Of a DNA stretch of 56,657 bases, positions 9,821 through 18,543 are shown piece after piece. Numbering within the stretch: the stretch's first letter is position 1; every line of letters starts with the position of its first letter. The DNA comes from Muribaculaceae bacterium (GTDB taxonomy: Bacteria > Bacteroidota > Bacteroidia > Bacteroidales > Muribaculaceae). Where the stretch lies: assembly GCA_017399915.1 (NCBI GenBank), contig JAFQAS010000057.1, positions 1 through 56,657 on the forward strand, read 5' to 3'. The notes beneath the pieces were generated by a model, which was given only the letters and a program-made list of their open reading frames with translations, did not search any database and had not been told where the DNA came from. The position numbers and the translations under genes are program-made.

Positions 9821-10990
9821 TTAAAGGCACATTTCGAAGATTTTTTCGACGTCGGCAGGGGTGAGGTGTTTGAAGCCGGGGAGGATTTTGCCGCCACAGG
9901 CTTTCTTTGCCATGATGGGGAAATGTTCGGCAGTGATACCTATTTCGGTGAGGGTTCGACTCAATCCCAATGTGTCGAAAAGGAATTCCGATAGGCAGTC
10001 GATGGCTTGATGTGCTATGGCCATAGGTTCTTGGTTGGGGTCGATGCCAAACACGTTTACGCCAAATTGCACATATTTCGATACTGTTGTTTCGTCGAGG
10101 CAATATTCGAGCCAACGAGGAGTCACGATTGCCAAGCCCAATCCGTGGGTGATGTCGTAGATGGCCGACAACTCATGTTCGATGGGGTGGCAACTCCATG
10201 CCAATCGTTTGCCTCCATTAACGAAGCCGTTAATAGCCCATGATGACGCCCACATGAGGTTGGCGCGTGCTTCGTAGTCATCAGGTTTCTCAATCGCCAC
10301 AGGGGTGAATTTGATGATTGTTTTGAGAAGTCCTTCCATAAAGCAATCGAGCATGTAGAGGTCTTGCTCCATGTTGAAATACACCTCAAGAATGTGTGAA
10401 ATCATGTCGGCCGAACCGCAAGCCGTTTGATAAGGGCTCACTGAGTAGGTGAGGGTGGGGTCGAGGAATGACACTTTGGGGAGCATTGGCGCAGCCAGGC
10501 GGCCGATTTTGTCTTGAGTCTCGGGATTGCTGATAACACCACCCGGGTCCATTTCAGAACCGGTAGCCGAGAGGGTGAGTATTGTGACAATGGGCAATGC
10601 TTTTGTGATAGGAGCCCATTTTTCGCTTAAGAAATCCCATGGATCGTGGTCGACGCATGCGCCGGCAGCCATGAATTTAGTGGCATCGAGAGTGGAGCCT
10701 CCACCCACGGCGAGTAGCACATCGATATTGTGGTCTTTGCACATTTGAGCACCACGACGCACCGAGTCAATGCGAGGGTTGGGTTCGATGCCCGAAAGCT
10801 CAAACACTTCAAGCCCGGCACGTTCTATTTCGGCAATAACCTTGTCGTAAAGACCGATTTTCTTAATAGAACCACCACCATAAGTGAGCAACACGCGAGT
10901 GCCAAATTTGCTTAACTCCTCGCCAAGATGTTGTAACTGATTTTCTCCAAAATATACCTTTACCGGTATGTCATAAACGAAGTTGTTCAT
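9821..10990 (-). CDS. Iron-containing alcohol dehydrogenase (YqhD/BdhA-like)
   Basis: This 389-residue protein is a type III alcohol dehydrogenase that interconverts alcohols and aldehydes or ketones with NAD(P)H. It shows the nucleotide-binding GGGS motif in AVGGGSTLDATKF (about 95-107) and the metal-binding Asp and His residues in CGSADMISHILE, HPIEHELSAIYDITHGLG. The overall match is to butanol dehydrogenase/YqhD proteins; substrate is not readable from the sequence. It is transcribed alone, and its stop codon is formed at the edge of the repeat element downstream. Confidence 0.93.
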   Translation of the reverse strand: MNNFVYDIPVKVYFGENQLQHLGEELSKFGTRVLLTYGGGSIKKIGLYDKVIAEIERAGLEVFELSGIEPNPRIDSVRRGAQMCKDHNIDVLLAVGGGSTLDATKFMAAGACVDHDPWDFLSEKWAPITKALPIVTILTLSATGSEMDPGGVISNPETQDKIGRLAAPMLPKVSFLDPTLTYSVSPYQTACGSADMISHILEVYFNMEQDLYMLDCFMEGLLKTIIKFTPVAIEKPDDYEARANLMWASSWAINGFVNGGKRLAWSCHPIEHELSAIYDITHGLGLAIVTPRWLEYCLDETTVSKYVQFGVNVFGIDPNQEPMAIAHQAIDCLSEFLFDTLGLSRTLTEIGITAEHFPIMAKKACGGKILPGFKHLTPADVEKIFEMCL

Positions 10991-11089
10991 ATAGAAGTTC
11001 CCTTAAATGATTATGTGAATATTTTAATGTAAAAGTAAATATAAATGTTGTATTTTTTGCGTAATTTTGTCGAAATTTTTTGACAAAGA

Positions 11090-12706
11090 ATGAAATGCGT
11101 TAATGCTAAAATATTTGCTTGGTTTGCGTTTGTAGTCACAACCTTTTGGCTATTGGGGCAATTTGCGATATCGGTAGGCGATGATCTTGGATATATGTTT
11201 ACCGATTCGGCATTGCACAAGGGCGATGGGGCGATGATTTCCGGAGTGTGGGATTGCTTCACAACTCAGGCGAAGCATTATTTAAGCACCAATGGGCGTT
11301 TTTTGGTGCATGTTACCACTCATTTTTTTACTGCCATAGCCGGAATGAAAATCTTTGCGGTGGTCAATGCTCTTATGTTTGGGTTGTTATGGCTATTGCT
11401 TGTGAAGTTTGTGGCACGTCCTGTTGATAGGGGAGTTTTTGCATCATTGTTAGCGCTTTTTATGCTTTGGACTTGTATCCCTGATGCGGGGACAATAATG
11501 CTGAGTTTGGTGGCTTTTGCCGTCAATTATATGTGGACTGCGGTGGCATATTTGGCGTTTATTCTATTGCTGAAAAAATCGCGAGATTCAAAAAAAGAGT
11601 TCCGGCGCAATTATCTTTATTATATAATCTGTGGATTGGCTTCAATCGTTGTGGGCTCATTACAAGAGAGCTATTGCTTGCCCATTAGTGCATCATTGTT
11701 CCTCTTAGGTATATTCAATTTTAAACGCATCAATTCGTTGTCGATGACAATGATGATATGTTTCTTTGTGGGCAGTTGCGTGTGCGTGTTTGCTCCCGGC
11801 AATTGGTGCCATGCAGCGCAAGGAGGAGGATTTACTATTTATAGTATTTTACGAAAGAGTGGGGTATTGTCGGCCGAATTGTTGGTGTCGGTAATCTCAT
11901 TATTGTTGCTCATATTGGTGGCAGTAATTATCGTTCAACGCAAATATGCGATGCGAATAATTCGTGAAAACGCATTTTTCCTTATTGCGATATTGGTGTC
12001 GCTTATGCTCGCCATGTTGACCTTCACATCGTCGCGCCAGCTATTCTGCCCGTCGCTATTCTCAATCATTGTGATAGGGCGAATTATAATGCGTTGTGAG
12101 AGCCATAAATTATTTAGACCTGTTTCGGTTGTAGTGATGAGTGTGGCAATAGGGGTGATACTCGTAGGAGGATATATGTTGCGCAAAAACACTTATGAAA
12201 TCCATAGCAAAGTATTAGGACAATTAGGTGGAAAATCATCGGTAATCATTGCCGATGCTACAAATGCAAACTACAACAACGAAAATGCAGGTGTGAGATT
12301 TTTAGCACAAGAATACGCTCCCGATCCATTGGCAAATGAAACATTACATTTGCTGTTTGACGGATATACAAAACGAGGATTGTCACGCATATGTTGGGAA
12401 AATCATAAATCAACCAATATAAAAAATTTCATTCCATATCCACTGAAAACAATCGAACAAAAATTTGCCGACTATCCCGAGCCTCAGCTTATCGAGAAAT
12501 CTTCGAAATATAGGGCAAAAGCTGTTGCACTTGATGCAAAATATAAATCGGTGAGGATTTCCAAATCAATAAAGAAAGCAAAAAATTATGCTCCATTTGA
12601 GGCGGAGAAAAGCAAGAATATGTTGCCTTATGAGAAAGTTGAGCATAATGGCTATTTCTACTTTGTGATAATGAACACCGCCCCCGACACAATAGTGCTT
12701 AGATGA
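11090..12706 (+). CDS. Polytopic membrane protein, DUF6056-like
   Basis: The 538-residue protein has about ten hydrophobic segments up to residue 370, then a soluble C-terminal part of about 165 residues. The first loop carries GDDLGY followed by NGRFLVH, a pattern I associate with DUF6056 proteins, which look like GT-C-type glycosyltransferases acting on lipid-linked sugars at the membrane. That function is inference. A -7-like TAATTTTG lies at 11062-11069, close to the ATG, but without a well-placed -33. It is divergent from the alcohol dehydrogenase. Confidence 0.7.
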   Translation: MKCVNAKIFAWFAFVVTTFWLLGQFAISVGDDLGYMFTDSALHKGDGAMISGVWDCFTTQAKHYLSTNGRFLVHVTTHFFTAIAGMKIFAVVNALMFGLLWLLLVKFVARPVDRGVFASLLALFMLWTCIPDAGTIMLSLVAFAVNYMWTAVAYLAFILLLKKSRDSKKEFRRNYLYYIICGLASIVVGSLQESYCLPISASLFLLGIFNFKRINSLSMTMMICFFVGSCVCVFAPGNWCHAAQGGGFTIYSILRKSGVLSAELLVSVISLLLLILVAVIIVQRKYAMRIIRENAFFLIAILVSLMLAMLTFTSSRQLFCPSLFSIIVIGRIIMRCESHKLFRPVSVVVMSVAIGVILVGGYMLRKNTYEIHSKVLGQLGGKSSVIIADATNANYNNENAGVRFLAQEYAPDPLANETLHLLFDGYTKRGLSRICWENHKSTNIKNFIPYPLKTIEQKFADYPEPQLIEKSSKYRAKAVALDAKYKSVRISKSIKKAKNYAPFEAEKSKNMLPYEKVEHNGYFYFVIMNTAPDTIVLR

Positions 12707-12725
12707 GCTCAATAAACGTCACATT

Positions 12726-13931
12726 CTAATACACCACTTTGTCGATGATGCCGGTGAGGGTGGCGATGGCGATGCCGTAGTTGGTGATGGCTATGTTTTG
12801 TGCTTGGGCTTGCGCCACGCGACTCATCACGAGCCGACGGTTAAACATGCATGCGCCACAATGTATCACAAGGTCATATTGCGATAGGTCGGTGGGGAAA
12901 TCATTGCCTCCAACGATGTCGATTGTCAAGCTATCGCCAATGCGTCGGCGAAGCATTCGGGGCAGTTTTACCCGACCTATATCTTCGTTTTGTGGAATAT
13001 GGCTGCAGGCTTCGGCTATTAATATGCGAGAAGAGGGTGTGAGCGAGAGTAGTTTTTTGCCTCCCTCTATAAATGTGTTTATATCACCCTTATAGCGAGC
13101 AAAAAGGATAGAAAACGAGGTGAGAAGTGGATATTGGTGACGTTCCATTTGTTGTCGATATTCTTCGACAATCTCGTTGACTGAGGCGAATACTTGCGAG
13201 TCGGTGATGATGAGTTGGGGCGGAGTATTGAGGGCGTTGAGCGATGCTTTCAGTCCCTCGGGAGTGCAACAAAGAGTGTTGCAGCCACGGTCGAGCAGTT
13301 CGCGCAACACCTCCACTTGAGGTTTTATCAATCGTCCTTTGGGGGCTTGAGAATCTTGGGGCATCACGAGTACCACCATGTCGCCGGCCGAGCATAGCCC
13401 TTCGGTGATAAGGCGTGTTTCTTGTTGCGATAATGAGGCAAGTCGGGCCAATAATTGTTCGATGCCCTCTCTTGTTGTGGCACTTAAAGCGAGAGGCTCT
13501 GACCCGATAATATCATTAACTTTTGCAGCGAGCGATGCACGATTTTGCATAGTGTCGCACTTTGAAATGACTCCGATAATAGGTGTTTTTCGTGCTGAGA
13601 GTTGTGCGATTAATGCTTCTTCAACAGAGGTGTCATCGTCATGGAATAATACCACGGCGATATCGGTTTTGTCGATAGCTTTAAGAGATTGAGCCTTGCG
13701 TTGATTGCCGAGCGGTGTGTTGTCATCGAGCCCCGGGGTATCAATCAATATAGTAGCACCCACTCCGGGCAGTTCGATAGGTTTCAATACCGAGTCGGTA
13801 GTGGTTCCCGCCATCTCCGACACAATCGCCACCTCTTGCCCTGTCAAGGCATTAATCAACGACGATTTACCACTATTGCATCGCCCAAAAAACGCGATAT
13901 GAACACGATGTGAAGAGGGAGTTTGTTGCAT
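12726..13931 (-). CDS. hydF: [FeFe] hydrogenase maturation GTPase HydF
   Basis: HydF is the scaffold on which the diiron subcluster of the H-cluster is assembled before transfer to HydA. The 401-residue protein has a P-loop GRCNSGKS (16-23), the switch-region TT, DTPG (G3) and an SKCD (G4) in the N-terminal GTPase domain. The C-terminal cluster-binding residues are CSH near 310 and HCGAC near 358. The start codon lies 5 nt after the DUF1016 stop codon. A separate, truncated copy of its first 30-odd codons remains next to hydG (15066-15176), showing that hydF once followed hydG directly. Confidence 0.95.
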   Translation of the reverse strand: MQQTPSSHRVHIAFFGRCNSGKSSLINALTGQEVAIVSEMAGTTTDSVLKPIELPGVGATILIDTPGLDDNTPLGNQRKAQSLKAIDKTDIAVVLFHDDDTSVEEALIAQLSARKTPIIGVISKCDTMQNRASLAAKVNDIIGSEPLALSATTREGIEQLLARLASLSQQETRLITEGLCSAGDMVVLVMPQDSQAPKGRLIKPQVEVLRELLDRGCNTLCCTPEGLKASLNALNTPPQLIITDSQVFASVNEIVEEYRQQMERHQYPLLTSFSILFARYKGDINTFIEGGKKLLSLTPSSRILIAEACSHIPQNEDIGRVKLPRMLRRRIGDSLTIDIVGGNDFPTDLSQYDLVIHCGACMFNRRLVMSRVAQAQAQNIAITNYGIAIATLTGIIDKVVY

Positions 13932-13936
13932 TAATG

Positions 13937-14983
13937 TTATAAATTTTCGTTTTTATAATCTTCAGATAGGGCAATCATACGTTGCACTTCTGCTATTAGT
14001 AATTGTTTATTTGGGATGCAAAGAGTATATTTTGATGCAAATATCTGATTAGACAACCCTCCTAATGCAAATTCAGCAGTAAGACTATCTTTATCTGTGC
14101 AAAGAATTATTCCGATAGGAGGATTGTCGCCGTCGTCGTTAATTTCTGATGCATAATAGTTTAGATACATATTAAGCTGACCTGCGGCTTCGGGTGTTAG
14201 TTTGGTGCGTTTTAATTCTATTAATACATATGCTTTAAGGATTTTGTTGTAAAATACCATATCAACGTAATAGTGTGTATTGTTTATGGTTATACGTTGT
14301 TGAGATCCTACAAACATAAACCCACGGCCAAGTTCCAATAGGAAATTCTCTAATCCTCTGATTAACCGTTTCTCTAAATCACTTTCCAAAATTGGCTTGT
14401 TCTCAGGCATGCCAACAAATTCAAAAACATAAGGGTCTTTTATTATGTCTATAGGAGAATTTATTTCAATTCCTTTAGATGCGAGTTTTAAGACTTGTTC
14501 TTTGTTTGTTTGTCCGTTAGAAAGAATTAGTCTTTCAAAAAGCGAACTATTAATCTGTCTCTTTAATTCACGAAATGACCAATTCGCATTAATGCATTCC
14601 TTTTCATAAAAGGAGCGTTTGTCGTCATCAGATATTGTAAGCAATTCGCAATAATGACTCCAACTTAATTTGTTAGACAGTGTCTGACAAATTGGGTATT
14701 TGAGGAATAATAGTCTCATCCATTGGAGGTTGACGCGAGAAAATCCCTTGCCAAACTCTTGGGTTAGCCTTCTTGAAAGATCTTTTAAGATGCCTTTCCC
14801 GTATTCTGCACGTTTAGCATTTTGTTGCTCTTTTTCAATTATTAATTTACCAATGTGCCAATAAGTGTGGAGTAAGGTAGTGTTAACTTGAATAGCGACA
14901 TTTGAACGGGCTGATTGTATGAGGTTTGCAATTTGATTAAACAGCTCGTTATACTCGATGTTTTGAGAATCTATAATAGCCAT
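13937..14983 (-). CDS. DUF1016/YhcG-type PD-(D/E)XK nuclease, first copy
   Basis: The 348-residue protein has the DUF1016 N-terminal helical domain (LIQSARSNVAIQVNTTLLHTYWHIGK) and a C-terminal PD-(D/E)XK nuclease fold: Asp in YYVDMVFYN and the ELK of YVLIELKRTKL. YhcG-like proteins are nucleases often found within restriction-modification loci and defence islands. Here it stands alone, wedged between a hydF remnant and intact hydF, 5 nt from hydF's start. It is visibly more A+T-rich than the hyd genes, consistent with recent acquisition. Role in defence is inferred. Confidence 0.88.
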   Translation of the reverse strand: MAIIDSQNIEYNELFNQIANLIQSARSNVAIQVNTTLLHTYWHIGKLIIEKEQQNAKRAEYGKGILKDLSRRLTQEFGKGFSRVNLQWMRLLFLKYPICQTLSNKLSWSHYCELLTISDDDKRSFYEKECINANWSFRELKRQINSSLFERLILSNGQTNKEQVLKLASKGIEINSPIDIIKDPYVFEFVGMPENKPILESDLEKRLIRGLENFLLELGRGFMFVGSQQRITINNTHYYVDMVFYNKILKAYVLIELKRTKLTPEAAGQLNMYLNYYASEINDDGDNPPIGIILCTDKDSLTAEFALGGLSNQIFASKYTLCIPNKQLLIAEVQRMIALSEDYKNENL

Positions 14984-15065
14984 ATGGTAATCTTTTAATA
15001 TCCGTCAACAAAAATACAATAAAGAGAAAAATTAATTGCATTTTTATTGAATATTTCTTTTAATA

Positions 15066-15176
15066 TTATTGTGATTTCGTCAAAGCATTAATAAGCGACG
15101 ACTTACCACTATTGCATCGCCCAAAAAACGCGATATGAACACGATGTGAAGAGGGAGTTTGTGTTGAGTTGGTCAT
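15066..15176 (-). pseudogene. Truncated 5' fragment of hydF (duplicate)
   Basis: Reading leftward from the ATG at 15176 gives MTNSTQTPSSHRVHIAFFG, then RCNSGKSSLINALT, then KSQ and stop. From QTPSS to LINALT it is identical in protein to the start of intact HydF, with only synonymous base changes (for example CTT for TTG, GCT for GCC, ACG for ACA). It starts 18 nt after the hydG stop, the natural place for hydF in this operon. The fragment keeps the P-loop but is certainly inactive. Confidence 0.9.
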
Positions 15177-15194
15177 TTCAAAACGGTTTAGTGA

Positions 15195-16619
15195 TTAGAA
15201 CCTGAAGTCGCGCTTGCCGTGGGTGATGTCGTTTAGGTGGGAGAGTGTGATGCGGCGTATTTTTTCGGAGTCGATGCGTAGCACTTCGCGGGCTATCGCT
15301 TCGTTGCCCAACTGCCGGCAGAGGGGTGAGGCGTAGTCTTCGAGATATTCGCGAAGTGTCATCAGTGCGTTTGGAGCGCAACAGTTGCCTATCATGCCAC
15401 GACGGGCAAGCGACATAAAACGGTCGCCGGTGCGTCCTTCGCGATAGCATGCGGTGCAGAAGCTAGGGATATATCCCAATTGCAATAACCAGGTTACAAT
15501 TTCATCGAGTGTGCGATTGTCGTCGATGTCGAATTGTGCCGATTTGTCGGTGTCGATAGTTGTATCGGCATATCCTCCCACGCTTGTGCGAGAGCCTCCG
15601 CTGAGTTGCGACACTCCCACATCGAGCACTAATTCACGGCATTGTTGCGACTCGCGAGTAGAGACAATCATGCCGGTATATGGCACGGCAATGCGAAGAA
15701 TTGCCACGATGCGACGGAATACCTCGTCGGTAACGGCATCGGGGAAGTCTTCGGGATTTATATCGTCGGCAGGACGAATGCGAGGCACGCTGATGGTGTG
15801 TGGCCCCACTCCGTAGGTGGCTTCAAGGTGTTCGGCGTGCATCAATAGTCCCACAAAGTCATAGCGATAGTTGTATAACCCAAACAATACACCTATGCCC
15901 ACATCGTCAATTCCCCCTTGCATGGCTCGGTCCATCGCCTCGGTGTGATAACACCAGTCGCTTTTGGGACCGGTGGGGTGGAGGCGTTGATATTCCTCGC
16001 GATTATAGGTCTCTTGAAATAGGATATATGTGCCTATCCCGGCATCGCGGAGCAATCGGTAATTCTCAACCGTGGTGGCTGCGATATTCACGTTCACACG
16101 GCGAATTGCTCCGTTGCGATGATGAATAGAGTAGATGGTGTCGATCGATTCAAGAATATATTCAATGGGGTTGATAGAGGGGTGTTCGCCGGCTTCGAGG
16201 GCAAGTCGTTTGTGTCCCATATCTTGCAAAGCAATCACCTCACGACGAATCTCCTCTTGCGTCAACTTGCGACGAGGTATCGTTCGATTTTTAGCATGGT
16301 AGGGGCAATAAACACACCCATTCACGCAGTAGTTTGACAAATACAATGGGGCAAACATCACAATGCGGTTGCCATATATGCGTTGTTTAATGTCGCGGGC
16401 AAGCGAATAGATGCGATTGTTTATTTCGGTGTCGGTACATTCGAGCAGCACCATCGCCTCACGATGCGACAGCCCTTTCCCTTGTGCCGCCTTATTGAGA
16501 ATCTCCTCAATAAGAACCATATCCTCACGATGCTCCGAGGCATACTCAAGAGTAGCCCTAATCTCGCCATCGTGAATAAACTCACCCGCCAAATGTGATG
16601 TTGCACTATAATTGCTCAT
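15195..16619 (-). CDS. hydG: [FeFe] hydrogenase maturase HydG (radical SAM)
   Basis: HydG cleaves tyrosine to supply the CO and CN ligands of the H-cluster. The 474-residue protein has the radical-SAM cluster motif CVNGCVYC (CX3CX2C, near 98-105) and the C-terminal second-cluster motif CTAC...CC in FCTACYREGRTGDRFM onward. It shares strand with hydA, hydE and hydF. Its 5' end overlaps the 3' end of a small membrane-protein gene by 14 bp, and a stranded hydF fragment lies 18 nt after its stop. Confidence 0.96.
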   Translation of the reverse strand: MSNYSATSHLAGEFIHDGEIRATLEYASEHREDMVLIEEILNKAAQGKGLSHREAMVLLECTDTEINNRIYSLARDIKQRIYGNRIVMFAPLYLSNYCVNGCVYCPYHAKNRTIPRRKLTQEEIRREVIALQDMGHKRLALEAGEHPSINPIEYILESIDTIYSIHHRNGAIRRVNVNIAATTVENYRLLRDAGIGTYILFQETYNREEYQRLHPTGPKSDWCYHTEAMDRAMQGGIDDVGIGVLFGLYNYRYDFVGLLMHAEHLEATYGVGPHTISVPRIRPADDINPEDFPDAVTDEVFRRIVAILRIAVPYTGMIVSTRESQQCRELVLDVGVSQLSGGSRTSVGGYADTTIDTDKSAQFDIDDNRTLDEIVTWLLQLGYIPSFCTACYREGRTGDRFMSLARRGMIGNCCAPNALMTLREYLEDYASPLCRQLGNEAIAREVLRIDSEKIRRITLSHLNDITHGKRDFRF

Positions 16620-17244
16620 ATAGATATACCTGTGTATTAATGTGATTTTTTCTTAAATCGGATTCTATTTGTTTTAGTTGAGGGAGAGATTTATTGAAGA
16701 TAGAGTCATTTAGAGGTTTAATGTAAATAACTTTGTTTGTTGTTTGTATATTCTCGGAAAAATCGTCACCATATAAAACAATTGCACCTAAATTGTTATA
16801 AATTAAAGCAGAATCAACACTTAATATATCGTATCTTCGTATGTATTTTTCAATAAATCCATCTTTTAGATATAATGCACAATTAGGGTAATCTAATAAG
16901 CCATAATATCCGGTTCTAATAATATAATCGGTGGTTTCATAGTGTTTTTTCAATGGGAAAAACATCACATTAGATCCTGGTAGTATATATAAGCAAGGTA
17001 TGATACAAAAAGAAAGAAGAAGCCACCATATAAACGAATATAATTTTATTAAAACGGATTTCCAATATTTTTTTACTTTCCAAAAGATTAAAGGCAATGC
17101 CGATAGAATAGTTAGCCATAAAAAGAAGTAACCCAAATTCCATCTAATATGGTCGTAAAAAGGAAGACATAATAATATAATAGCACAAATCGCAAGCCCA
17201 ATAAAATGGATAATGGCAGATGCTTTAATTATTTTAGACGTCAT
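16606..17244 (-). CDS. Small membrane protein of unknown function
   Basis: The 212-residue protein has three hydrophobic segments in its first 95 residues (AIIHFIGLAICAIILLCLPF, FFLWLTILSALPLIFW, WWLLLSFCIIPCLYIL) and a soluble C-terminal domain of about 115 residues. I recognise no family. Its stop overlaps the hydG start by 14 bp, so it may be co-transcribed with hydG, although its A+T-rich composition suggests it arrived with the accessory genes upstream. Confidence 0.7.
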   Translation of the reverse strand: MTSKIIKASAIIHFIGLAICAIILLCLPFYDHIRWNLGYFFLWLTILSALPLIFWKVKKYWKSVLIKLYSFIWWLLLSFCIIPCLYILPGSNVMFFPLKKHYETTDYIIRTGYYGLLDYPNCALYLKDGFIEKYIRRYDILSVDSALIYNNLGAIVLYGDDFSENIQTTNKVIYIKPLNDSIFNKSLPQLKQIESDLRKNHINTQVYLYEQL

Positions 17245-17310
17245 AAATATAAATTATATCTAAATTATAATATTAACATAGTCTTATGATATAGGAAATC
17301 TTGTGAGGTT

Positions 17311-18381
17311 CTATTGATTGAAAGATTCGTTTTCTTGTTGCAAACGAAAAATCATTTTTTGATGTTCAATTTCTTTGGTTAGTTCTTCTTTTGTAGGCAA
17401 GAATGTGAGATATTTTGCTTGGAATAAGCGTTCGTTGTCGTGTAAGATAGAATAACGAGCCATATCCTCACTTGTCTCAGAACAAAGAATAAGACCAATA
17501 GTGGGGTTATCTCCCTCTGTACGTTTTATGTTATCATACATTCTTACATACATATCCATCTGTCCAACATCTTGGTGAGTGATTCTTGATGTTTTAAGGT
17601 CTATTAATAAGAAGCATTTGAGAATGTAATTGTAGAATACTAAATCAATGAAATAATCGCCAATATCGGTGCGTATATGTTGCTGACGAGCAACAAAGGC
17701 ATATCCTTTGCCCATCTCCATTACAAATTTTTGAATATGTGAGATTATATACGACTCAAGTTTAGTTTCCGAGAAATCAGAATTAGGAGATAATCCCAAA
17801 AACTCAGCAACAATAGGATTTTTGATAAACTCAAATTTATCTTGCTGATAGTGGGACGTTATTTGGTGCATCTCGTCTTTTACAAGTTGTTTGTTCTGAG
17901 ACTGTAATAGACGATAGTAATATTGTGACGCAATATTTCTATCAAGAGTCCTTGCACTCCACATCTCATTAATTGCTTCCTTCAGATACCAATCTCGAGC
18001 ATCTTTGTCTGTAACTCTTAGTAAGTTGCGATAATGAGTCCAAGAGAGAATTTTGGATTTTCCACGCATTGAGTGGAAAATGTCGGGGTAGCATTTAAAA
18101 AAATGAACAAACTGATACAAGTTGCTCTTTGTGAAGCCTTTGCCATATAAGTTAGAGAGGTGATCGGCAAGTTTTTTTATGATTTCCTTACCATATTCGG
18201 CTCTATTTTCTCCTTGCAATTCTTCATCAGCAATACGCTTGCCAAGTAGCCAATTTCGTTGAACCATAGCTACATTTACAGCTTGATAAGCGTAATTGCG
18301 CGTTTGCTCAATGATATTTTGCGCATCAATGAAAATATCACCGGTATTGCAAGCTTTTAGTATCTCAATATTTTGTTTCAT
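17311..18381 (-). CDS. DUF1016/YhcG-type PD-(D/E)XK nuclease, second copy
   Basis: The 356-residue protein is a distant paralogue of the one at 13937-14983. It has the DUF1016 helical N-terminus (ARDWYLKEAINEMWSARTLDRN is typical) and a nuclease core with YFIDLVFYN and LIDLKTSRI, where DLK replaces the usual ELK but still satisfies (D/E)xK. It is not in an obvious restriction locus. A -7-like TAATTTTG lies on the minus strand at 18415-18422. Two divergent DUF1016 genes within 3.5 kb of each other suggest an insertion-prone region. Confidence 0.87.
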   Translation of the reverse strand: MKQNIEILKACNTGDIFIDAQNIIEQTRNYAYQAVNVAMVQRNWLLGKRIADEELQGENRAEYGKEIIKKLADHLSNLYGKGFTKSNLYQFVHFFKCYPDIFHSMRGKSKILSWTHYRNLLRVTDKDARDWYLKEAINEMWSARTLDRNIASQYYYRLLQSQNKQLVKDEMHQITSHYQQDKFEFIKNPIVAEFLGLSPNSDFSETKLESYIISHIQKFVMEMGKGYAFVARQQHIRTDIGDYFIDLVFYNYILKCFLLIDLKTSRITHQDVGQMDMYVRMYDNIKRTEGDNPTIGLILCSETSEDMARYSILHDNERLFQAKYLTFLPTKEELTKEIEHQKMIFRLQQENESFNQ

Positions 18382-18543
18382 TATACAAAGGTGACGTATT
18401 TAGATTCCCATTTACAAAATTAGTGCATTTTGTTGAAATCGCAGACAGAATGAGCATAAGAATTCATAATGACAGAAATTATGTTTAATCGGTCAGCCAA
18501 AAAAACTATGTGTCGAATCTTATCTAAAAAGGAATAATGTGGG

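Noticed and set aside
13937..18381. A complete restriction-modification locus around the DUF1016 genes
   Set aside because: No methyltransferase, specificity subunit or restriction ATPase is found nearby.
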